This document shows, one piece after another, positions 1-5,095 of a DNA stretch of 5,095 bases (within the stretch, counting starts at the first letter, position 1; every line of letters starts with the position of its first letter). A model generated the notes under the pieces. That model saw only the letters and a list, made by a program, of their open reading frames with translations, did no database searches and was not told the origin of the DNA. The position numbers and the translations under genes were made by a program. This DNA comes from DATAPE01 sp036265345 (GTDB lineage: Bacteria > Actinomycetota > CADDZG01 > WHSQ01), in the NCBI GenBank assembly GCA_036265345.1, contig DATAPE010000207.1, positions 1-5,095 of the forward strand, read 5' to 3'.

Positions 1-522
1 ACGGTACCCGACGTTGTCATCATCGACGTAATCATGCCCAATAAGGACGGCATCGAAGCTACCAGAGAGATCAAGAATTCCTTCCCAAACATCGGAGTCG
101 TCGTCCTGTCGGGCCACGACGAGCAGCAGTTCATCTTCGACGCGATAAAGGCGGGCGCCTCCGGTTATCTCCTGAAGACCGCCGAGCTCGAGGAGGTCCT
201 GGGCACCGTCCGTTCGATCTCTGGTGGAGGGGCAAGGATCGATCCCAGGGTCGCTGCCCAACTGCTCTCCGAGTTTCAGTCATATCAGTCCGCCGAAGCT
301 GCCGACGCCTACCAGCCGCTGACACCACGCGAACGCGAGATCCTGAGGCGGATGAGCGAAGGTCTGCCCAACAAGACGATAGCCAACCGCCTTTCCATCT
401 CGGAACGAACCGTCACCACGCACATCGCCAACATCTATACCAAGCTGCATGTGAACAACCGTGTGTCGGCGATCCAGGAGGCCATGCGGCGGCGCATCCT
501 GGAATACAAACCGCAGCGATGA
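1..522 (+). CDS. NarL/FixJ-family response regulator, 5'-truncated by the window edge
   Basis: This is a DNA-binding two-component response regulator, normally phosphorylated by a partner histidine kinase. The reading frame is open from base 1, so the N-terminus lies outside the window; judging by the family, about 45-50 residues are missing. Visible codon 9 (nt 25-27) is the likely phosphoacceptor Asp in the context IIDVIMPNKDG. The conserved Ser/Thr follows at codon 37 (VVVLSGHDE) and the conserved Lys at codon 59 (GYLLKTAE, nt 175-177), so the receiver site looks intact. A linker leads to a complete LuxR-type helix-turn-helix from nt 319, with LTPREREILRRMSEG, NKTIANRLSISERTVTTH and a C-terminal helix. 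The stop TGA (520-522) shares bases with the selA start. The family assignment is firm; the target genes and stimulus cannot be read from the sequence. Control of selA or of a nearby selenoprotein operon is only a guess from position. Confidence 0.93.
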   Translation, partial: TVPDVVIIDVIMPNKDGIEATREIKNSFPNIGVVVLSGHDEQQFIFDAIKAGASGYLLKTAELEEVLGTVRSISGGGARIDPRVAAQLLSEFQSYQSAEAADAYQPLTPREREILRRMSEGLPNKTIANRLSISERTVTTHIANIYTKLHVNNRVSAIQEAMRRRILEYKPQR

Positions 523-1895
523 CCGGCGCCGCGGGAGGTTCGTCAGACCTTTCCCGGCGCCTCAGAGAGCTTCCCGCAGTGGATCGCGTGGCAGGCGCCC
601 TGAATGGAACGGTCCCCCACCGCACCCGCACGGGAGTTGCGCGCCGGGCGATCGACGAGGCTCGGGAGCAGATCCGGGGCGGGGGCACGGACCCCTCCTT
701 CGACGAGGTGGTAGCCCGCGCCGAGGAGCTGGTGCACGCGAGAGACCGGTCGTTGCTCCAGCCCGTCATCAATGCGACGGGTGTGCTCATCCACACGAAT
801 CTCGGCAGGGTTCCACTGGGCCCACGCCAGCTAGACGCAGTGAAGGCGATCGCCGAGAGCTACTCGAATCTGGAATACGAGTTGGATAGCGGCCGTCGAG
901 GCGACCGCTACACGCACGCCCGAGCCCTGGTTGCCTCTCTCACTGGAGCCGAATCCGCACTGATCGTGAACAACAACGCCGCCGCCGTCCTCGTTGTGCT
1001 CGCGGCCTTGTCCTCGGGCCATGAAGTCATCGTCTCGAGGGGAGAGCTAATCGAGATCGGCGGTGAGTTCCGAGTTCCGGAGGTCATCAGCGCGTCCGGG
1101 GCCCGGCTCGTAGAGATCGGTACGACGAACCGAACCCATCTCGCCGATTACGAGCGTGCGATCACGCCGGACACTGCCACGATCCTCAAGGTGCACCCCT
1201 CCAACTACCGTCTCGTGGGATTCACGGCAACGGTCGAAGCGCGGGAGCTTGCCCGATTGGCTCGCGCACGCAAGGTGACGTTCGTGCACGATCTCGGCTC
1301 GGGGCTCGTAGAGGCGCCACCGGAGGCACCGTGGGCCGCGGTGGAACCCCCGATCACCGCCGCGATCGAAGAAGGGGCCGACGTCGTCACGTTCTCGGGA
1401 GACAAACTCCTGGGAGGGCCCCAGGCGGGTGTGGTCGCCGGTCGCCGGTCGCTGCTGGACAAGATCTCGAAGCATCCCCTCGTACGGGCAGTGCGCGTCG
1501 ACAAGATGACGCTTGCCGCCCTCGAGGTGACGCTGGCGATGTATCTGGAGGGGACCGCCGATCAGCTGCCGCTGTGGCAGATGGCAACGGTGCCGCTGGG
1601 TGAGCTCGAGGCTAGAGCCCGGGATCTCGCGACCCGGCTCTCGGGCTCTGGCATGAGGGCCGAGGCGGTCCGGTGCCACTCGGTCACCGGAGGAGGCTCG
1701 CTGCCGGGGGCCGAGATCGACTCCTGGGGAGTTGCTCTCAGCCATGCCGATCGGAGCACTGCGGAGCTCGAGCGCGCACTGCGTTTCCGCACCCCGCCGG
1801 TTATCGCTCGCATCGAAGGCGATCGCCTCGTGCTAGACCTCCGCACGGTCACTCCCCCACAAGACCAGATCCTCTGCGAGCTCCGCCACCTATAG
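519..1895 (+). CDS. selA: L-seryl-tRNA(Sec) selenium transferase (selenocysteine synthase)
   Basis: SelA is a cytosolic, PLP-dependent enzyme that converts Ser-tRNA(Sec) to Sec-tRNA(Sec) with selenophosphate as selenium donor. The 458 residues match the usual bacterial length (about 460). An N-terminal segment with the family signature LRELPAVDRV (residues 15-24) is followed by INATGVLIHTNLGR (84-97), the VNNNAAAV cofactor-domain segment, HPSNYRLVGF and HDLGSGL. The PLP lysine is K296 in FSGDKLLGGPQAG, next to D295. R323 and R326, 27 and 30 residues later, are spaced like the arginines I recall as substrate-binding in Aquifex SelA. All expected catalytic elements are present. The ATG at 519 overlaps the upstream regulator's stop as ATGA and has no clear Shine-Dalgarno sequence, which suggests coupling by reinitiation. 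The N-terminal signature begins only about 15 residues in, which supports this start. selB follows after 74 bp. Identity is near certain. Confidence 0.98.
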   Translation: MTGAAGGSSDLSRRLRELPAVDRVAGALNGTVPHRTRTGVARRAIDEAREQIRGGGTDPSFDEVVARAEELVHARDRSLLQPVINATGVLIHTNLGRVPLGPRQLDAVKAIAESYSNLEYELDSGRRGDRYTHARALVASLTGAESALIVNNNAAAVLVVLAALSSGHEVIVSRGELIEIGGEFRVPEVISASGARLVEIGTTNRTHLADYERAITPDTATILKVHPSNYRLVGFTATVEARELARLARARKVTFVHDLGSGLVEAPPEAPWAAVEPPITAAIEEGADVVTFSGDKLLGGPQAGVVAGRRSLLDKISKHPLVRAVRVDKMTLAALEVTLAMYLEGTADQLPLWQMATVPLGELEARARDLATRLSGSGMRAEAVRCHSVTGGGSLPGAEIDSWGVALSHADRSTAELERALRFRTPPVIARIEGDRLVLDLRTVTPPQDQILCELRHL

Positions 1896-1922
1896 CGGGC
1901 CTCCTCGTCCACGAGATCCCGC
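1895..1922 (+). terminator. Two-part stem-loop at the selA stop codon, possible weak terminator or processing site
   Basis: GCGGG (1895-1899) can pair with CCCGC (1918-1922), and inside it CTCG (1904-1907) pairs with CGAG (1912-1915) around a TCCA loop, with a small asymmetric internal loop between the stems. The hairpin begins at the last base of the selA TAG. No T-run follows, so it is not a canonical intrinsic terminator. It could slow or protect the 3' end of the selA message, or partly separate selA from selB expression. In GC-rich DNA a structure like this can arise by chance. Confidence 0.35.
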
Positions 1923-1937
1923 CACCGTCATGAAGAC

Positions 1938-1962
1938 GCCGCTCTAACCGGCGGCTCTAACC
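1938..1962 (+). repeat. Tandem 12-bp direct repeat (13-bp period) with internal 5-bp inverted repeat ahead of selB
   Basis: The unit GCCGCTCTAACC (1938-1949) recurs as GCGGCTCTAACC (1951-1962), matching at 11 of 12 positions with one base between copies. The single mismatch lets GCCGC (1938-1942) pair with GCGGC (1951-1955) around an 8-nt loop. The second copy contains the likely -10 box of selB, and the first copy covers the region where a -35 or an operator would lie. This could be a duplicated promoter element or a regulator-binding site; two copies are too few to decide. Confidence 0.6.
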
Positions 1963-1963
1963 T
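1958..1963 (+). promoter_or_regulatory. Putative -10 box (TAACCT) of a leaderless selB transcript
   Basis: TAACCT fits the TANNNT -10 consensus and ends exactly six bases before the selB GTG at 1970, so transcription would begin at or next to the start codon. No Shine-Dalgarno sequence is seen upstream of the GTG, as expected for a leaderless mRNA. An in-frame TGA at 1964-1966 rules out any start further upstream. No good -35 hexamer is visible. The matching layout at the ybdK-like gene supports the reading. Confidence 0.5.
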
Positions 1964-1969
1964 TGATGC

Positions 1970-3787
1970 GTGCATGTCATCGGAACCGCGGGCCACGTCG
2001 ATCACGGCAAGTCCGCCCTTGTCGAGCGCCTGACCGGTATCGATCCCGACCGCTTCGAGGAGGAGAAGCGGCGGGGGCTGACCATCGATCTCGGATTCGC
2101 GTGGTTGACGCTTCCTTCCGGCAACGAGGTCGGCCTGATCGACGTACCGGGCCACGAACGATTCATAAAGAACATGCTGGCGGGGGCCGGGGGGATATCC
2201 ATCTGTCTGTTCGTGGTGGCTGCCAACGAGGGCTGGAAGCCGCAATCGGCCGAGCACCTATCGATCCTTCAGATCTTGGGCATCTCTTCCGGAGTCGTCG
2301 CGCTGACAAAGAGCGACACCGTGGACGAAGAAGCGCTGGAGCTGGTGACGCTCGAGGTCCAGGAGCAGCTGGCAGCGTCCGCGCTTGCCGACGCGCCTGT
2401 GATCGCGTGCTCTGCCGTCACCGGCCAGGGGGTCGACGACCTCGTGGCCGAGCTCGATCGGGTGGTCTCATCGGCCCCCCCGGTTCCCGATAACGACCGT
2501 CCCCGCTTATGGGTCGATCGTGTCTTTACGATCGCCGGAGCGGGAACGGTCGTGACCGGGACGCTTTCGGGCGGGTCGATCGCCGCCGGCGATGAGGCCG
2601 AAGTCGTTCCCGAAGGACGCAAGGCCCGGGTGCGCACGATCCAGAGCCACAAAAGAGAGGTGTCCCGGGCCGGCCCCGGCACCCGGGTGGCCTTGAACCT
2701 GGCAGGACTGGAACGACAGGGAGCGGTCCGTGGCGACGCTATCGTTAGACCGGGCCAGTGGCGATCCACTCGCCTAGTCGACGCTCGCGTCGAAGTCCTA
2801 CCGGAAAACCTCAGCGGCGCGGATCATGCCCTCACCGAGAAGGGCGCCCACCTGCTCTACGCGGGCTCGGCAGAAACGCCGGTCCGTCTCAGACTGCTGG
2901 ATTCGGAGAAGATCCAGCCCGGAGAGTTTGGGTTCGCCCGCCTCTTCCTGCGAGACCCGCTTCCCGTCACCAGGGGAGATCGCTTCGTGCTTCGTGATGC
3001 AGGCCGCGTTCTAACGTTCGGAGGCGGAGAGATCTTGGATCCGCAGCCCACCCGGCGAGCCAACCTCGCCCTCCTGGAGCGCCTGATCGGGGCGAGTTCT
3101 GAGGAGGCTCTCGGCGCCATCGTGGGGGCCGAAGGAGCCCTGGGCGTGGCAGATGCACTGAGCCGAAGCGGCGCGAGCACCGGCGAAGGACCGGGGGTAG
3201 CCCGGCTCGATTCGATCCTGGTATCGGAGGCGCATCTCGAGGAGTTGCTACGCAGGGTCGACCGGGCGCTCGGCAGCCATCACTTCGATCATCCCCTCCA
3301 GCGCGGCATGCCCAAGGAAGAGTTGCGGGCGGTGACGGGACTGGGTCCATCGCCCTTCGAAGCCTTGCTGGCTGCAGCCCCGAAGGTGATAGCGGATGGC
3401 GCTAGCGTCAGGCTGGAGCAGCACCAGACCACGCTTGCGCCCGAACAACAGCTGCTCCGTGACCAGATAGTTGCGCGTGTCCGAACGGCAGGCGCGTCAC
3501 CCCCCACGACCGGTGAACTCGCTGCAGATCCTGCGCTTCTGCGGGCGCTGGTGGAAGCGGGCGATCTCGTTCGGATCGGGGACTTTTTCCTGACGGGCGA
3601 CCAAGCCCGCCGGGTACGGGCGGACGTCCGCAACGCGATCGAGGCGTCCGGACCGCTTACCGTCGCTCAGATCAGGGATCTCCTCGGGACCTCGCGCAAG
3701 TACGCGGTGCCGCTCTGCGAATGGCTTGATTCCACGGGGGCGACTCGCCGTCAGGGGGACCTTCGCTACCTCGGGCCCCGTCCCTGA
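1970..3787 (+). CDS. selB: Selenocysteine-specific translation elongation factor SelB
   Basis: SelB is a GTPase that delivers Sec-tRNA(Sec) to ribosomes paused at UGA codons followed by a SECIS hairpin. The 605 residues are close to the usual bacterial length (E. coli about 614). The GTPase domain comes first: G1 GHVDHGKS (8-15), the G2 threonine T38 in RGLTIDLGFAW, G3 DVPG (58-61), G4 TKSD (113-116, with T in place of the common N as is usual in SelB) and G5 CSA (147-149). The EF-Tu-like domain 2 shows GAGTVVTGTL (190-199), and domain 3 follows. The C-terminal third carries the SECIS-binding winged helices, including QRGMPKEELRAVTGL near residue 445 and GTSRKYAVPLCEWLD (573-587) in the last one, followed by TRRQGDLRYL. 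The GTG at 1970 is the earliest possible start because a TGA lies two codons before it, and the conserved GTAGHVDHGK begins at residue 5. The gene is intact and convergent with the next one, 14 bp apart. Confidence 0.98.
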   Translation: MHVIGTAGHVDHGKSALVERLTGIDPDRFEEEKRRGLTIDLGFAWLTLPSGNEVGLIDVPGHERFIKNMLAGAGGISICLFVVAANEGWKPQSAEHLSILQILGISSGVVALTKSDTVDEEALELVTLEVQEQLAASALADAPVIACSAVTGQGVDDLVAELDRVVSSAPPVPDNDRPRLWVDRVFTIAGAGTVVTGTLSGGSIAAGDEAEVVPEGRKARVRTIQSHKREVSRAGPGTRVALNLAGLERQGAVRGDAIVRPGQWRSTRLVDARVEVLPENLSGADHALTEKGAHLLYAGSAETPVRLRLLDSEKIQPGEFGFARLFLRDPLPVTRGDRFVLRDAGRVLTFGGGEILDPQPTRRANLALLERLIGASSEEALGAIVGAEGALGVADALSRSGASTGEGPGVARLDSILVSEAHLEELLRRVDRALGSHHFDHPLQRGMPKEELRAVTGLGPSPFEALLAAAPKVIADGASVRLEQHQTTLAPEQQLLRDQIVARVRTAGASPPTTGELAADPALLRALVEAGDLVRIGDFFLTGDQARRVRADVRNAIEASGPLTVAQIRDLLGTSRKYAVPLCEWLDSTGATRRQGDLRYLGPRP

Positions 3788-3801
3788 CCGGGCGTCCTTC
3801 C

Positions 3802-4956
3802 CTAAGGTCTCCTTGCCGCTAGATCGCCGTCAGAGGCCGGGCACGGCGCGCCGGTGCGCATCTCTTCCACGAGAGAGTCGACTACCGCAGCGAGGTCCCC
3901 GGTACGCTCGTGCACCTCGCGCTGGCGGGTGGCCGAAGTGCCTCTCGCCAGGATGTCGTTGACGTTCCGAAGCTGATCGAGGCAGCCGAGGCGCTCGGCG
4001 GTCGGCTCGAGCCTCTCCACGAGGTCGGTGATGGAGCGCCGCAGTGATACGAGGTTGCCATCCTCGTCGCGGATGATCTGAGCGTCGATCCCGTATCTGG
4101 CAGCGCGCCATTTGTTCTCGCGGATCGTCCATGCCCGGTGCTGGGGAAGAGTGAGGCCGGCGGCGTACCGTTCTCCCAGGTACACGACCAGGGATTGGCT
4201 CAGCGCTACGAGAGCTGCTAGCTCAAACATCGTCGGCACTCCGTCGCAGATGCGCAACTCGAGCGTTCCGAACGAAGGGTGCGGTCGGATGTCCCACCAC
4301 ACCTCGCGGATGGTGCTGATCGTGCCGGCTCCGATGAGCGTTCGCATGAACCGCTGGAAGTCGCCCCAATTTTCCAGAAGGTAGGGCAGCCCGGCCGTCG
4401 GAAGCGACTCGAATACCTTGCTGCGCGTCGATGCGAGGCCGGTGTCGCGACCTTGCCAGAACGGGCTCGAAGACGACAACGCTAGGAAGTGCGGGATGTA
4501 GGTGGCAAGACTGTTGGAGACGGCTATCGCTTCTTCTCCGGAAGCAACGCCGACATGAGTGTGAACTCCGAAGATGAGAAGACGACGCGCGGTCCACTGA
4601 CAGTTCTCGATCAAGCGGTGATAACGAGGATCCGGCGATACGGTCTGATCTGCCCAGGCGGAGAACGGATGCGTTCCGGTGCAGAGCACGCGGTACCCGA
4701 CCTCATCGGCAACATCGATCACCTGCTTGAGCTTTCCTTCGATATCCCGCGTCGCCTCACCCACGGTTTGGCACACGTCGGTGATGATCTCGATGGTGCA
4801 CTCCAGCAGCTCGTGCTTGAACCACTTGCTGTCGAGCTGCTCGAGGATCTTCGAGGCCGCGGTGTCGGTAGTGAGCGCGCCGGCGGCGTCGACGACCTGG
4901 ACTTCGATCTCTACCCCCAGCGTGGGTCGCGGCGAGCCATGGAAGACGAAATTCAC
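3802..4956 (-). CDS. ybdK: YbdK/GCS2-type carboxylate-amine ligase (glutamate--cysteine ligase type 2 family)
   Basis: This is a member of the ATP-dependent carboxylate-amine ligase family related to glutamate--cysteine ligase. E. coli YbdK has weak gamma-glutamylcysteine synthetase activity, but the natural substrate is generally unknown. The 384 residues match the family (about 370). Seen in order: LGVEIEVQVVD (13-23), KHELLECTIEI (47-57), GTHPF (94-98), FGVHTHVGVASGEEAI (129-144), LSSSSPFWQGRDTGLAS (160-176), WWDIRPHPSFGTLELRICD (220-238) and RENKWRAARYGID further on. These line up with E. coli YbdK throughout, including the acidic residues expected to bind metal and ATP. The last 20 or so residues are a low-complexity tail. 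The GTG at 4956-4954 is chosen because an in-frame TAA lies only four codons upstream and no other start codon falls between; there is no Shine-Dalgarno sequence. The gene runs towards selB and has its own promoter, so a role in selenium metabolism is not implied. Confidence 0.93.
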   Translation of the reverse strand: MNFVFHGSPRPTLGVEIEVQVVDAAGALTTDTAASKILEQLDSKWFKHELLECTIEIITDVCQTVGEATRDIEGKLKQVIDVADEVGYRVLCTGTHPFSAWADQTVSPDPRYHRLIENCQWTARRLLIFGVHTHVGVASGEEAIAVSNSLATYIPHFLALSSSSPFWQGRDTGLASTRSKVFESLPTAGLPYLLENWGDFQRFMRTLIGAGTISTIREVWWDIRPHPSFGTLELRICDGVPTMFELAALVALSQSLVVYLGERYAAGLTLPQHRAWTIRENKWRAARYGIDAQIIRDEDGNLVSLRRSITDLVERLEPTAERLGCLDQLRNVNDILARGTSATRQREVHERTGDLAAVVDSLVEEMRTGAPCPASDGDLAARRP

Positions 4957-4962
4957 GACCGC

Positions 4963-4968
4963 ACATTA
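4963..4968 (-). promoter_or_regulatory. Putative -10 box (TAATGT) of a leaderless ybdK-like transcript
   Basis: On the minus strand TAATGT (4968 down to 4963) fits TANNNT and is followed by six bases, GCGGTC, then the GTG start at 4956. The spacing equals that before selB, which predicts a transcript starting at or beside the GTG. No convincing -35 hexamer lies 16-18 bp upstream. The first three bases of the box are also an in-frame TAA stop. Confidence 0.5.
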
Positions 4969-5095
4969 CCGCGCCGGCGAGCCCGCTTGACTTGGTGCTC
5001 TTCGCGAAGGGTGCCGAGGAAGTTTCAGCCTCTCTCGGACAGCCGCGCCAACCGTGGTCATCCGTGTGCCTTTACGAGACCGGCGAGTCTCCGTT
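4969..5095. other. Right-edge segment with no gene that can be assigned
   Basis: Short frames stay open to the window edge on both strands. On the plus strand one is open from a GTG at 4995 (begins LFAKGAEEVSASL after the start). On the minus strand one enters from 5095 and ends at the TAA at 4966-4968, giving an Arg/Pro/Ser-rich peptide of about 42 residues. Neither shows a recognisable motif, and GC-rich DNA gives such frames by chance. No tRNA T-loop signature is seen on either strand. The segment may hold upstream promoter sequence of the ybdK-like gene or the end of a neighbouring gene. Confidence 0.4.

Noticed and set aside
1047..1745. Long open frame of 232 codons on the minus strand, antisense to selA
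   Set aside because: It lies wholly inside the well-supported selA gene, has an Arg/Pro-rich composition with no recognisable domain, and is a typical shadow frame of GC-rich coding DNA.
1896..1969. Possible tRNA-Sec (selC) gene between selA and selB
   Set aside because: The 74-bp spacer is too short for a tRNA-Sec of about 90-100 nt and lacks a T-loop signature on both strands.
2269..2769. Open frame of 166 codons on the minus strand inside selB
   Set aside because: Ser/Thr/Pro-rich low-complexity translation, opposite conserved SelB domains; a shadow frame.
3775..3793. Small hairpin around the selB stop: CCCG (3777-3780) with CGGG (3789-3792)
   Set aside because: Only four pairs, or five with a bulge, and no real T-run after it; too weak to call a terminator.
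3758..3809. GACCTT (3758-3763) pairing with AAGGTC (3804-3809) across the convergent stops
   Set aside because: A six-pair stem with a 40-nt loop is poor as a terminator and expected by chance.
4987..4992. TTGACT, similar to a -35 box, on the plus strand
   Set aside because: No TANNNT-like -10 lies 16-18 bp downstream, and no recognisable plus-strand gene follows.
5000..5009. Ten-base palindrome CTTCGCGAAG
   Set aside because: Isolated, with no loop for a hairpin and no second copy; could be chance.
4974..5087. CCGGCGAG present at 4974-4981 and 5080-5087
   Set aside because: An eight-base match does not extend into the flanks and is common in GC-rich sequence.
4966..5095. Minus-strand frame open from the right edge to a TAA, as the possible end of an upstream gene
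   Set aside because: About 42 codons, rich in Arg, Pro and Ser, with no motif and a mixed third-position base pattern; cannot be told from chance without the sequence beyond the edge.

Overview
The window is a GC-rich, densely packed bacterial segment. Its core is two genes of the bacterial selenocysteine (Sec) pathway, selA and selB, on the plus strand. They are preceded by the 3' part of a NarL/FixJ-type response regulator and followed by a convergent YbdK/GCS2-type carboxylate-amine ligase. High GC, GTG starts without Shine-Dalgarno sequences, and TANNNT boxes placed as for leaderless transcripts together suggest an actinobacterium or another lineage rich in leaderless mRNAs. This is inference; no marker gene here fixes the taxon.

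Layout. Positions 1-522 hold a left-truncated response regulator: the end of its receiver domain plus a complete LuxR-type HTH. Its stop overlaps the selA start in an ATGA tetranucleotide (519-522). Positions 519-1895 hold selA, complete, with its PLP lysine. Positions 1896-1969 form a short, structured spacer: a two-part stem-loop starts at the selA stop codon, followed by two nearly identical 12-bp repeats, the second of which carries a TAACCT box six bases before the selB GTG. Positions 1970-3787 hold selB, complete, from the GTPase domain to the C-terminal winged helices. After only 14 bp, ybdK-like runs the other way (4956 down to 3802). It too starts at a GTG exactly six bases after a TANNNT box. 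Positions 4957-5095 hold that promoter and no gene that can be called.

Function. SelA converts Ser-tRNA(Sec) to Sec-tRNA(Sec) using selenophosphate. SelB carries the product to the ribosome at UGA codons marked by a SECIS hairpin. The other two parts of the pathway, selC (tRNA-Sec) and selD (selenophosphate synthetase), and any selenoprotein substrate are not visible here. The regulator may be translationally coupled to selA. The ligase is probably an independent neighbour. The most interesting signals are the regulator-selA fusion of reading frames, the matching leaderless-type starts, and the duplicated promoter element ahead of selB. I see no wholly new system.
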